Below the pieces are notes generated by a model. The model was not told the DNA's origin and ran no database searches. It saw only the letters and a program-made list of their open reading frames with translations. Positions 8,691 to 19,100 of a DNA stretch of 47,002 nucleotides are shown one piece after another. Position numbers and translations under genes: made by a program. Origin of the DNA: Mucilaginibacter sp. (GTDB lineage: Bacteria > Bacteroidota > Bacteroidia > Sphingobacteriales > Sphingobacteriaceae); the NCBI GenBank assembly GCA_028288085.1, contig JAQBOK010000128.1:1-47002 (forward strand). The letters are read 5' to 3'. How positions within the stretch are numbered: position 1 is the stretch's first letter; each line of letters opens with the position of its first letter.

Positions 8691-9884
8691 TTATTGAAAT
8701 TTTACCCGGATAAATCTTGGGCGATACAAATTAGGATAAACCTTCAGGTCGTTAATAAAATCGGTAGAATTGATATTATAGCTAATCAATAATTCTCCCT
8801 GATCGGAAAGCGAGGGGTGCGCCTTGGCATTATAAACCACAAAGGTGTTTTTTATAAGGTCGGGTTTACAGTCCCAAAGCTTAATAATTGGCCCAAATGG
8901 CCCATAAGGTGTTGCACCTATACGCATCCCGACAGTGGTTGACATGCCATCAACCTGGAAAACAAGTGCATATCGCCCATCAGGGAGCACTGTTAAGCTC
9001 AATTCATTCGATACGTCTTTGGTTACGTCGGCAACTTTATTGATATCATTCAACCAGCTTTTTCCATCCCAATAAACCCACCTGTCAAAATTCTCAAAAT
9101 CAACGGGCTTTACCCGGGCAACCATTAGTTTCTTCGCCATTCCGCGTACCCCGTAAATATAAATGTAACCGTCGGGGTTTGGCACGCCGGCCGCGCTGGT
9201 GTTCACATAAATACCGGCGCCAAAAGAGCCGCTTTCACCTGCTTGATCCGTTAAATAAAAAGGAGTATCCATTTGCTTTTGATCGGTAAATGGAGGTTGG
9301 CTGCCGGACTTGATCTTTATTAGCGTATTACCAACTTCTTTAAATCCAAATGCCCCGGTACTTACATTGTGAACCCGGTAACCAAAAATATAGATATTAT
9401 TGCCAAGCGCCTGGTTTACAAAGCCATCACCCAACCAATAATAATCACCGTTTTTTGTTTGCGGTGTTTTAGGCATAAATATCGATTCGGGCGCCCCTTT
9501 ACTGTCTTTATCCCAGTGAAAACGAATCGCATCCGGTTCAGGTTTATTTCCCGTTAAAACCGCAACCGCATTATGGATCATTTTGTATCCCGGTGCCATT
9601 GTATTGTCATGGATCTTCCCTATCATGCTGTCGCTGAAAATAAAAAGCACTTTATCGGTACCTTTAACTTGTTTGCCTTCTTGTCCGTTCAACGGTATGG
9701 TATAAATACCATCGCCGCCAAACCAACCTGAATCGCGTTTTAATAACGCCGACCATTCGGGGGCTTCGGCTACGGTAAATTTAATATGTGTAACATCCAC
9801 TGGCTCACTTGTACTCTGCCCATATAAAACAACAGAAGAGAAAGAAAATACTATGGAAAAAATTAAGAGAAGATATGTTTTCAT
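8691..9884 (-). CDS. Secreted beta-propeller protein, DUF4185/DUF5005-like
   Basis: This 397-residue protein has a signal peptide (about residues 1-22, ending LYG|Q). The body is rich in aromatic and glycine-containing beta strands, with motifs such as SGWFGGDGIYTIPL, DKVLFIFSDSM, PDGYIYIYGVRG and GPFGPIIKLW. These look like the five-bladed propeller families DUF4185 and DUF5005, which often sit beside glycoside hydrolases in Bacteroidota; I recognise the family type, not a specific activity. It may bind or cleave a glycan. It follows the lgt gene after 46 bp on the same strand and precedes operator C. Confidence 0.65.
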   Translation of the reverse strand: MKTYLLLIFSIVFSFSSVVLYGQSTSEPVDVTHIKFTVAEAPEWSALLKRDSGWFGGDGIYTIPLNGQEGKQVKGTDKVLFIFSDSMIGKIHDNTMAPGYKMIHNAVAVLTGNKPEPDAIRFHWDKDSKGAPESIFMPKTPQTKNGDYYWLGDGFVNQALGNNIYIFGYRVHNVSTGAFGFKEVGNTLIKIKSGSQPPFTDQKQMDTPFYLTDQAGESGSFGAGIYVNTSAAGVPNPDGYIYIYGVRGMAKKLMVARVKPVDFENFDRWVYWDGKSWLNDINKVADVTKDVSNELSLTVLPDGRYALVFQVDGMSTTVGMRIGATPYGPFGPIIKLWDCKPDLIKNTFVVYNAKAHPSLSDQGELLISYNINSTDFINDLKVYPNLYRPRFIRVKFQ

Positions 9885-9930
9885 CTATAAGTGGCTTACA
9901 GCAATAAAGCTGATTCAAATTTAATTATTT

Positions 9931-11100
9931 TCAATACGACAGCTTGCCTTGTTTCTTCAAACATTTATAAATTATTGACAAGATACCAATTAACCCGCAG
10001 GTTATCATAGCTGCAGATATCCATTCTGCCTGTGTTAAATTCAATCCTAAAAAACGGTAGCGTATATTTATCCTGATAGTTTCAATCAATATCCTTTCGG
10101 TACCATTCAAAATTAAATAAATGTAAAACATTAATCCAGCCGGGCCCAGATGTTTTCTGATGGCCCACATCAAAATAAATAGTAAAAGGCATAAAACAGC
10201 CTCATAAAAAGAAGTTGGGTAAACACCCCGAACCAGCTCATAACAGAAATTACCCGAACAATTATCCATAGGCGCTCCTGCATTAATCTCATTATGCGGA
10301 AATCTGTACGACCAGGCCCAATCGGGCATCCAATTTAGCCAGGTAGGCTTGGGATGCATATTCGCTATCCCCCAATCGCCATCTCCCGAAAGTGCACAAC
10401 CTACCCTGCCGACCGCATAAGCCAACATCATACCCGGCGAACCGATATCGGCCAGATGATCCAACCGCATTCCGCGTTTATGGCAAAAATAAAGGTAAGC
10501 GAGCGCGCCAAAAATTAAGCCGCCGTAGTAAGTAAAACCGTTTACCGAAAACAGTGTTCCGATTGGATCATACTTTAAACGGTCAAAGTGTTCGGCTGTA
10601 TCGAACAATTTGGCGCCGATAAACCCCCAAAATGCCACCGTGAAAACGATTTGCAATGCCAACTGGTAAGGATGAACTGTTTTTTCAACGATAACAGGCT
10701 GCGCTAATTGCACCTTCCTCCTATCATACCAGGCCCAATAACCGAAGCCTAAACCACAGAGAATGCCGCATATCAAATTCCCCTGCAGCGAAAGGATATA
10801 TTTTTGAGGGTCAGATAAGAACGAGTGATAGCTGATCAACCCGCCCAATATTTTAAACCCAAAAAGAAAGCCCAGCAGGCTATTGACGAATATTTCGAGG
10901 GCAGAAGCAGGTTTACCTTCAACTATGGTTTGTGTAAAGGCCTTTATCTTTCCTTCGGCTTCTTTTCTTTTAAACTCCGCTTTAAAAACCTGGTAAGACG
11001 ATATAAAAGCCATTGCCATAAAAAAACCCAACGTTTGAATGTTGAACAGGATATGCTTATGAAACAGATAATTTATTAGATGGCCAATGGTTGGAAACAT
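9931..11100 (-). CDS. lgt: Prolipoprotein diacylglyceryl transferase (Lgt)
   Basis: This is a 389-residue polytopic membrane protein. The Lgt signature appears as YYGGLIFGALAYL followed by GRVGCALSGDGDWG, with the conserved arginine at R232. The region from SGDGDWG through the PHNEINAG segment and the late YPTSFYEAV motif matches the Bacteroidota form of Lgt. The enzyme moves a diacylglyceryl group from phosphatidylglycerol to the lipobox cysteine of prolipoproteins. Its position inside a glycan locus that encodes four lipoproteins (two SusD, two small) is notable; it may be a second, dedicated copy or simply the housekeeping gene. It is separated from SusC1 by a terminator, so it probably has its own promoter. 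No operator-like dyad is seen upstream. Confidence 0.9.
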   Translation of the reverse strand: MFPTIGHLINYLFHKHILFNIQTLGFFMAMAFISSYQVFKAEFKRKEAEGKIKAFTQTIVEGKPASALEIFVNSLLGFLFGFKILGGLISYHSFLSDPQKYILSLQGNLICGILCGLGFGYWAWYDRRKVQLAQPVIVEKTVHPYQLALQIVFTVAFWGFIGAKLFDTAEHFDRLKYDPIGTLFSVNGFTYYGGLIFGALAYLYFCHKRGMRLDHLADIGSPGMMLAYAVGRVGCALSGDGDWGIANMHPKPTWLNWMPDWAWSYRFPHNEINAGAPMDNCSGNFCYELVRGVYPTSFYEAVLCLLLFILMWAIRKHLGPAGLMFYIYLILNGTERILIETIRINIRYRFLGLNLTQAEWISAAMITCGLIGILSIIYKCLKKQGKLSY

Positions 11101-11143
11101 GCTGCTAATTTAACTTAATTAAATTTTTGCATGTAAAACAACA

Positions 11144-11183
11144 CCAGTACCCATTGCTTTTTTTTATTGGCAAAGGGTACTGG
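11144..11183 (-). terminator. Terminator after SusC1
   Basis: CCAGTACCC (11144-11152) and GGGTACTGG (11175-11183) are exact inverted repeats. The stem is extended inwards by TTGC/GCAA. On the minus strand a loose T-rich tract follows. It lies 12 bp past the SusC1 stop and closes the Sus unit before lgt. Confidence 0.75.
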
Positions 11184-11195
11184 CGCTGTAATAAA

Positions 11196-14100
11196 TTAAA
11201 AACCAAGTTGTACACCAAAGTTAATTACACGTTGGTTAATGTAGGCATCCCCCGCTGTATTAGTTTGTACTTCAGGATCTTGTTGATATTTGCGGTAATT
11301 ATCAAAAGTCAACAAGTTGTAGGCGCTCATATAAATACGGGCATTGTTGATATGAAATGGCAATAGTTTACTTGGAAACTGGTAACCTATATCCAGTGTT
11401 TTTAAACGGATATAATATGCATTAAGCAACCAATAATCTGAGGGGTATGCCGACGGGCTATCGACAGTTCCCGGAACCGAAGTTAACCTTGGAAATTGAG
11501 CTGTCGCGGCAGTAGCCGGCGTCCATCTTTGCAGGTCAATTGGCTGAAACTGGCTTTGGAACGGTTCAATTGCAGTACCCGACAAAATAAAGCTGTAATT
11601 AAACGCGCCCTGAAAAAGTACATTTATACTGAACCCTTTATATGCAACTCCCAGGGATAATCCAAGAGTGGTATTGGGCAAGTTTGGATTACCGATAGCG
11701 CGTTGATCAAACACATTTACTACACCATCACCGTTCAGGTCCTGGTATCGCAAATCACCGGCTTGTATGGGAAGGCCATTATCCGGTATTGCTATTGGGT
11801 CGCCCGCGTTTGAGCCATTATGTGCTGTTTTATAATTGTTCACAGCAGTTACATCTGCGGGGGAATAATAGCCAAGGGAATGATAACCGAAAGGCTGCCC
11901 TATCGGGTGGCCCGTTTTAGCCAACCAAGGATATGCCGGCGTGGCTTCGTCTTCGTAAAGAATTTTGTTTTTTGCATAAGAGAATACAAAGCTGGTGTTA
12001 TATTGTACGTTGCCAATAGAGTTGTGGTAAGTTATTTGCCCATCAAATCCTTGGTTCTGCACCCGGCCGAGGTTAATTGCAGGCAGGCCCACCCCCAATA
12101 ATTCGGTTATACTTCCGGGAGTAATAAGCTGATCATAACGGATATCATGAAAAACATCGATAGTTGCCGAAACATGGTCGTTTAAAAGGTTCATATCCAA
12201 GCCAATATCCAGTTTCCGGCTTTTCTCCCAAACCACATTATTATTGCTCAACGCGCCTTCAGAGATGGTTGGATAAGGTTGTTGGCTTTCGCCGAAATTA
12301 TAGCCACCACCGCTATTATAAGTTTGCGAGTAAACATACCGGTTGCCTGGCGCTGCATCTGACCCAACCAAACCGAACGAGCCCCTTAGTTTAAATAAAC
12401 TAAAAGTTGGGAACAAATCTTTAAAGTACTTTTCTTTCGCCATGTTATAACCCAAGCCGACAGCCGGGAAAAACCCGTACCGATGGTTGGCAGCGAAACG
12501 GTCTGTACCGTTATAAGCCACGTTAAAGTCGAACAGGTAAATTCCATTATAGTCGTAAGCAGCCTTTCCAGCAACTCCACGGAATTTCTGCGGTACGCCA
12601 ACATCTGTGGCTGCTAAATTATTATTACCGTTAGCATCCGCACTGGCGTATTGTGTATAAGATTGCTGATTAATCAAAATCAACCCGGTAAGGTGGTTGT
12701 AGCCAAAGGACCTTTCGTAATTTGAAAACAACTGGACATTTACATTTGTGTTGTAAATATCTGTATTCCCCTGGTACAGATAGGTGCCAAAAACATATGG
12801 CGCATTTGGCTTTAAAGAATAACTATTGGTAGAAGGGTCATAATGGTATGAAGGGTAATTGCCGAAGTTAGTGACACTCTTTCGAAACTCATCCGTACTC
12901 GCGTAAGCTACCCTTGCTGTTACCGAAAGCCCGGGTGTAATATTATCAAGCTTTTGTACCGCTCCGAATAAAACATTGTAGTCTGTTCGCCTGAAATGCT
13001 GGTAACCGTCGCCGGATAATCGTGCATTTAGTGTGGGTAAAGCGCCCGGCGTAAACTTCGAGTCGTTGTAAGCAAAGCTGCCATTAGGATTTAGAAAAGG
13101 TGCTGAAAACGGTGTTTCCTGGGCGAAATTATAAATTCCGTTGATCGCATTTTCAGATCCGGGCTGATTCAGATCGGAGAAACGTGTGGTAACGTCCAGG
13201 CGCAAATCAAGTGTTTTATTGGCTTTTAAGTCAAGATTTGACCTGAAGTTGTAGCGTTTAAAGTAGTAGTTGGTGTTCACCTGATCGGTAGGGTCTTCAA
13301 AATCCCTGTTCAAACCGTTTTGGGTAAGCGCACCGCCCGATATAAAATATTTGATGGCGTTTGTACCTCCCGAAATATCCAAATTTGTATTGGCCTGGTA
13401 AGAAAACTTTTTGAATATTTCGTTATACCAATTAGTATTTGGATGTCCATAAGGATCGGTTCCATTTTGGAATAATGTAAGATCATTTTGCGTAAACGTT
13501 GGCACTAATCCGTCGTTTTTTTCGGCTTCGTTAATCAACATAGCCGATTGATATGAGTCCAGAAACTTGGGTGTAAGGGTCGGATTTTGCAATCCGCCTT
13601 CAATCCTTAAATTTATCTTTGGAGCGCCGGATTTACCTCTGCGGGTTGTTACCACCAGTACACCGTTAGCACCTTTGATACCATAGATGGCCGTAGTTGA
13701 TGCATCTTTCAATATGGTTATGCTTTCAATTTCATTTACGTTGATCTGTTGCAACTGGTCGTATGTATACTCAATATCGTCAACCAAAATTAGTGGCTGG
13801 TTGCCATTAGCATTCAGCGAACTTACCCCCCTTATAAAAAAATCTGAGGCATCCTTACCGGGCTGGCCTGATGACTGCTGCGAGAAGAAACCCGGTAGCT
13901 TGCCGGCTAATGCGTTTTGCACATTAGCGGTTGGCACAGTGCGTATCTGCTCTCCCGAAATAGTGCTCGAAGCGCCGGTAGTTGTAATACGCTTTGACGG
14001 CGTAAAACCTACCACTGTCACTTCATCAAGGCCGTTGCTGTTGGCCTGCAAATTAATATCAAGTGATATCTTGTCCACAACATTCACTTCCTTTGTAACA

Positions 14101-14333
14101 TAACCTATAAACCGAACAAGCAAAATTTCTGATTTTCCCTTTAATGTAAGCCTGAAATGGCCACTAACGTCGGTAACGGTACCATTGCCCGCCATTCCTT
14201 TTTCTACAACAGAAGCACCGGGAAGTGAACCTCCAAGATCTCTTACAGAACCGGTTATAGTGCGTCCCTGTGCCAGTAGCGTTAGGGGGCCCATGGTTAA
14301 TATAAGTTGAAAGAAAAGTATTATTCTTCTCAT
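11196..14333 (-). CDS. SusC-family TonB-linked outer-membrane transporter (SusC1)
   Basis: This 1045-residue transporter starts at 14333, where MRRIILFFQ begins a signal peptide; the longer frame to 14375 would overlap SusD2. Domains in order: carboxypeptidase-D regulatory-like domain (about 25-105, ITGSVRDLGGSLPGASV), TonB-box-like DEVTVVGF, plug (NALAGKLPGFFSQQ, FFIRGVSSLN, PLILVDDIEY, ILKDASTTAIYG), and a 22-strand-type barrel ending in GVQLGF. No N-terminal STN extension is present, so signalling to an anti-sigma factor is not expected. It takes glycan fragments across the outer membrane with a SusD lid. It is the last gene of its unit, with no SusD downstream. The adjacent SusD2, or the distant SusD1, must be its partner. 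Confidence 0.93.
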   Translation of the reverse strand: MRRIILFFQLILTMGPLTLLAQGRTITGSVRDLGGSLPGASVVEKGMAGNGTVTDVSGHFRLTLKGKSEILLVRFIGYVTKEVNVVDKISLDINLQANSNGLDEVTVVGFTPSKRITTTGASSTISGEQIRTVPTANVQNALAGKLPGFFSQQSSGQPGKDASDFFIRGVSSLNANGNQPLILVDDIEYTYDQLQQINVNEIESITILKDASTTAIYGIKGANGVLVVTTRRGKSGAPKINLRIEGGLQNPTLTPKFLDSYQSAMLINEAEKNDGLVPTFTQNDLTLFQNGTDPYGHPNTNWYNEIFKKFSYQANTNLDISGGTNAIKYFISGGALTQNGLNRDFEDPTDQVNTNYYFKRYNFRSNLDLKANKTLDLRLDVTTRFSDLNQPGSENAINGIYNFAQETPFSAPFLNPNGSFAYNDSKFTPGALPTLNARLSGDGYQHFRRTDYNVLFGAVQKLDNITPGLSVTARVAYASTDEFRKSVTNFGNYPSYHYDPSTNSYSLKPNAPYVFGTYLYQGNTDIYNTNVNVQLFSNYERSFGYNHLTGLILINQQSYTQYASADANGNNNLAATDVGVPQKFRGVAGKAAYDYNGIYLFDFNVAYNGTDRFAANHRYGFFPAVGLGYNMAKEKYFKDLFPTFSLFKLRGSFGLVGSDAAPGNRYVYSQTYNSGGGYNFGESQQPYPTISEGALSNNNVVWEKSRKLDIGLDMNLLNDHVSATIDVFHDIRYDQLITPGSITELLGVGLPAINLGRVQNQGFDGQITYHNSIGNVQYNTSFVFSYAKNKILYEDEATPAYPWLAKTGHPIGQPFGYHSLGYYSPADVTAVNNYKTAHNGSNAGDPIAIPDNGLPIQAGDLRYQDLNGDGVVNVFDQRAIGNPNLPNTTLGLSLGVAYKGFSINVLFQGAFNYSFILSGTAIEPFQSQFQPIDLQRWTPATAATAQFPRLTSVPGTVDSPSAYPSDYWLLNAYYIRLKTLDIGYQFPSKLLPFHINNARIYMSAYNLLTFDNYRKYQQDPEVQTNTAGDAYINQRVINFGVQLGF

Positions 14334-14368
14334 AATTTCTTTATTAATTTTTAATTGGGTCTGATAGT

Positions 14369-16093
14369 TTACCATCCGGGATTCTGTTTCATGTTTGGGT
14401 TTTTCAACACTTCATCATACGGAATGGGATACAGGTACATTTTAGGTTGCGTAAATTTGGTAGTCAAAACATTGATAATGTTATAAGTGGTAGCGTTACC
14501 TGATTGAATAATAGTTTCTCCCCTGCGTGGCAGATTCATTACCGTTTCGGCAATTTTCCAGCGGCGGATATCAAAAAACCTATTTTCCTCAAAGGCCAGT
14601 TCAATGCGGCGTTCGTTTTGTACCACGGTACGCATGCCGGCCTGGCTCAATCCCGTTTTAAGGCCATACATCCCATCAGTCCCTGCACTGATGCCGGCCC
14701 GCTTTCTTAAATCTATGATGGCGCTATAAACATCCGTGCCTGGTGCCGGTAGTGTTTCATTCTCTGCTTCGGCATAATCAAGTAACACCTCCGCATAGCG
14801 TAATATTACCCAGTCTTCATTATGGGCTCCATAGGAGTTGGCATTTTCAAAATTTCCCATAAATTTCCGCATGTAATAACTGGTGAGTGTTTGCTGCTGG
14901 CCCGTATTTGGCTTACTCTGCCCACCTTCAAAGGTTTGTAACTGGGTATTTAGCCATTGTGCACCGTTGTACAATACCGTGTAGGATAAACGCGGATCGC
15001 GGTTTACATAAGGGTTAGTCGAATTATAACCTGATGATGGATCAGTAATAGGCAGGCCATTATTCATCGGAAACGCGTCGACAAGGTCCTGCGTCGGGCT
15101 GGTTCGTCCCAGGCCCTTTGCCGCAGGGAACCCTACCGGTCCGTTAGCGCTTTCAACGGAATTTCCGTTATCGCCCTGGCGTATAAATATTATTTCAGGG
15201 TTATTCTGCGTTAAAAAAACGTCTGTAAAGCTTGGGTCGAGCGAAAAAGAATTAAGGTCCATCACATCTTTTGCGGCCTGTGCAGCCAAGGCCCAACGAG
15301 ACGGATCTGCTGTGGGATAGCCCGTAAGCGGGTTGGCCCCGTCGATATTCCCGCCATTAAACAAAGGGCTTGCTGCATATAACAAAACCCTGGCTTTAAG
15401 GGCCATAGCAGCACCTTTTGTGACCCTGCCATAATTAGCATTCGGAGAAATGATAGGATTTGTAAGCAGGCTATCCTTTATGGCATCGCACTCACTGGTA
15501 ATATATTTAATGCACTCATCAAAAGAATTACGTGGTAGCGAAATATTGTCGTTAATGGTATAAACTTTATTGCCAAGCAAGGGCACACCGCCAAAGCGTT
15601 TTACCAGCTCAAAATAAAAATAAGCCCTTAAAAACCTGGCTTCACTTTTCCAGACATATTTCATTGAAAAGCCATTATAAGTTTGCTGCACAGGTACTAC
15701 ACCAATATTGGTTACAAACTCGTTGGCCATTCGTATCCCAGTCCAATTACTTTGCGCACCCGACCAAACATTCTCATTTGCCGGCAGCGTAGATGAATTG
15801 TAAGCCGCTGTGGATAAAATAGTTACCGGCGTAGTAGGACCTTCTGCCGATGATATTGCGTCATCGCTTGCAGCATCCAGGTAATCACTAGCCACCACAT
15901 TGTGTCCGTCCCTCAGTACTGCATACATGGAGTTCAGGTAGGCATGAGCATTTGTGCCCAAAGAATCGTATTTATCAAAAACGATATTAAGCGTTTGTTT
16001 ATCAACCGGGAATTGCTCGTATTTTTTGCAGGCGCTTATGCCGCAAGCAAGTAAAATCACTGCTACCCAAAATATATTTTTATAATTCCTCAT
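14369..16093 (-). CDS. SusD/RagB-family glycan-binding lipoprotein (SusD2)
   Basis: This is a 574-residue surface lipoprotein with a lipobox at LACGISAC, so it is probably lipidated on that Cys. SusD signatures are SEARFLRAYFYFELVKRFGGVPLL near the N-terminus and NERRIELAFEENRFFDIRRWKIAE near the C-terminus. It is expected to form the lid of a SusC barrel and bind the target glycan. It lies 25 bp after SusC2 and 35 bp before SusC1, so all three are surely co-transcribed. Residues around SAGTDGMYGLKTG match SusD1 closely, and the DNA of that patch is far more alike than its flanks. Confidence 0.93.
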   Translation of the reverse strand: MRNYKNIFWVAVILLACGISACKKYEQFPVDKQTLNIVFDKYDSLGTNAHAYLNSMYAVLRDGHNVVASDYLDAASDDAISSAEGPTTPVTILSTAAYNSSTLPANENVWSGAQSNWTGIRMANEFVTNIGVVPVQQTYNGFSMKYVWKSEARFLRAYFYFELVKRFGGVPLLGNKVYTINDNISLPRNSFDECIKYITSECDAIKDSLLTNPIISPNANYGRVTKGAAMALKARVLLYAASPLFNGGNIDGANPLTGYPTADPSRWALAAQAAKDVMDLNSFSLDPSFTDVFLTQNNPEIIFIRQGDNGNSVESANGPVGFPAAKGLGRTSPTQDLVDAFPMNNGLPITDPSSGYNSTNPYVNRDPRLSYTVLYNGAQWLNTQLQTFEGGQSKPNTGQQQTLTSYYMRKFMGNFENANSYGAHNEDWVILRYAEVLLDYAEAENETLPAPGTDVYSAIIDLRKRAGISAGTDGMYGLKTGLSQAGMRTVVQNERRIELAFEENRFFDIRRWKIAETVMNLPRRGETIIQSGNATTYNIINVLTTKFTQPKMYLYPIPYDEVLKNPNMKQNPGW

Positions 16094-16118
16094 GATCTTA
16101 TTTTTAATTTCTCAAAAA

Positions 16119-19100
16119 CTAAAGCTTAATAGTTACTCCTGCATTAAATACTCGCTGTATGGGATATGGATTATAGTTCAAAGGGTCACCATAATAAACT
16201 TCAGGGTCCTGACCTTTGAAACCTGCAACCGTTAGCAGATTCTCACCATTTGCAAACATCCTTATGCCAACCAGTTTCAATTTTCTGCAAAACTGTTCAG
16301 GCAGGCTATAGCCAATCTCCGCGTTCTTTAATCTCAGGTAATTACCCGATTTGATATCGAAGGAGGATAAACTGGTGTTATTGAGATTACCCAATGACAA
16401 CCTCGGTAGTGCTGCAGTATTTCCGGTTTCTGGTGTCCATCGCGAGGTTAAAACATTGTATCCCTGGCCAACATATTGGTTGCCATATTGCCCTTCGCCA
16501 ATGAAACCGGAATACGCATTATCAGCAATGCTTATCTGGCGGTTTGTTACACCCTGCAATATGGCACTGAAACTGAACCCCTTATAGTTGAATCCAAGTG
16601 TTGTGCCAAAGTATATAAGCGGTTTAGTACCAGCAATAGGTGAAAGATCAAATTGATTGATCACACCGTCATTGTTCAGATCTTTATACTTTATATCACC
16701 GGGCTGGGCTGTGTAACCAACGGTTGTAGCGCTATGCGCTGCATCCTGCGCGTTTTGAAAAAAGCCCAATGCGGTATAACCGAAAATTGTAGTTACAGGT
16801 TGGCCGGTATTCCTTACCCAGGGATATGGCGAAGGCTCTTCATCGCTGTATACTACCTTAGATGCCTCTATAGATATGTTACCGGTAACAAAGTAGTTAA
16901 AGTTGCCCAGGTTATTAGAATAGGTAAGGGTAAGCTCACCACCTTTATACAGGTTAATACCTAAGTTTTCCTTAGTATAGGCGGTTCCCAATAACGCTAT
17001 GCTATTGCCGCGCACCTGCAGCAGATCGTAATATGTATCGTGGTAATAATCTGCGGTTATCTTTAAATGATTCTTAAATAAGGATATATCGGTACCAATG
17101 TCAATTTTATGAGCATTTTCCCAACTGATGTTCGGGTTTGCTAACGGATCAGCAACTATACCATCGCCTCTGGACCTGGCAGTCCCCTGCGAGTAAGCAC
17201 CGTAAGCACCGCTGTAGGTTTGTTGATAACCGTAATAGCCATAACTGTCAATATTTGCATTACCGGTTTTTCCATAATCGGCACGCCATTTCCATGAATC
17301 TATCCAGGTCAAATTATCTTTAATAAAGGCTTCTTTGCCCATTTGCCAGCCAATGCCCCCTGCATAAAACATTCCGAACTGACTACCCGGAGGATATCTG
17401 TTGTAGCCGCTATTGTTGATGGCACCTTCAACAAAGTATTTTCCATCATAATTATACCCAACTTTAAAAGCCCTATTGTTGGTTATTTCCGGTAAGTCGA
17501 AAGTCAATACCACCGAGCGGTAATCAGCAAGCAGCATGGCGCTCACATTGTTTTTACCAAAGCTGCGGTCGTAGTTAAGCGCGCCCTGTGCAAAGGCATA
17601 GCGGGCGGTTGTTACCGTTGAGAAAGTGTTGCTTTGGGAAATTGTGGTACCTACAGCAGCATAGCTCGAGTCCTTTGCAGTATATAAGTAGCTTTGATTT
17701 TGCAAGCTGCGGTTCAAAACAGTTTGCGACTCTATGGACAAGTTGCCCTTTGCCTTGAAAGACAATCCCTTGAGAAAACTGCTCATATCATATTTCAGGT
17801 CAAGGTTCGCCAGTACATCGTGGCTATTCGTTTGTATATAACCGGAATTTTCTGATTGTGCGAGTACATTGTTTGGATAAAACGATGTACCTCCAAATGA
17901 GCCATTAGGATTATATACAGGATAAGCGTTGTTTGGGAGCGAATACAGTGTTTGCAATATATTGCCGTAACCTGCGCCAGGCTCAGTGCCTTGCTGAATA
18001 CGTCCGAAAAGCTGCAGATCTACTTTAAATTTCGGGGTCACGTCAACGCTCAGGTCAGAGTTGATCACATACCGGTTAAGATCATTATTGGTATTATAAG
18101 GTACAGCACTTGCTGTTTTAAAAATACCGCCCTGATCCATATAGCTCAGTGATATAGTATAGCGGGCCGCCTGCGTACCACCGTTAACATTTAACTTGTA
18201 ATTTGTTAAAGGCGAATAATTATTCAGGATAGTTTTGAACCAATTAACATCAGGATGCCCTGTAGGATCGGTATGATTTTTAAAAGCGTTGAAATCAGCA
18301 GCATTGTAAATAGGCGCCTTCCCATCATTTTGCAGCGCCTCATTATACAAATATGCGTATTGATAAGAAGGCAGAGGGGTTGGCAAACCCAATGACTGCT
18401 GTATGCCTGTTTCTGCTGTGAACGAGATACGAGGCGCTCCCATTGCCGGGCGCTTTGTAGTAACCAGCAATATCCCGTTTGAACTGTTAATACCTAACAG
18501 GATGGTAGAAAGCGCATCTTTTAAAACCGAAACAGACTCAATACTCTCCGGATCTATAGAAGAGATCTCACGTTGAACACCGTCGATAACTGTAATAATA
18601 TTTTTTTGTCCCCGTATTTGCAAGTTGATCTCGGTGTTGTCATTGGGGGCTACGTTATGGCTGGATACAACATTTGAAAATAGTCCATTTGATGTCGGAA
18701 GAGTTGTTTGAGCGGCGGAAAAACCGCTTACCTGCTGGGTATATAATCCGGGTAACTGCCCGGCCAGTGCGTACAAATAAAGAGACGCAGGCGTGGTGGT
18801 TAACTGGTTGGTATAAATGGTTGCGACAGATCCCAGTTGTGCCGACCGATCGATTTGATCATACAGCACATCAATTTTATCCGGCGACTGCAGATAGGTG
18901 TCTAAAAGCCTTACAGTAAGCTCTTTATCATCATTTATCTTTATTTCGGCCACATTGTGCCCGGTATATTTAAAAACCAATATACTCCCGGTGCCTGCCT
19001 TTATTTCAAAATGCCCGGTAATATCAGTTGTAAAAACAGCGGGGTTACCTTTAACATTTACCTCAGCACCCTTAACAGGGCGCTTATTTTCATCCAATAC

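Noticed and set aside
14334-14375. N-terminal extension of SusC1 to 14375
   Set aside because: It would overlap the SusD2 stop and precede a proper signal peptide starting at 14333.
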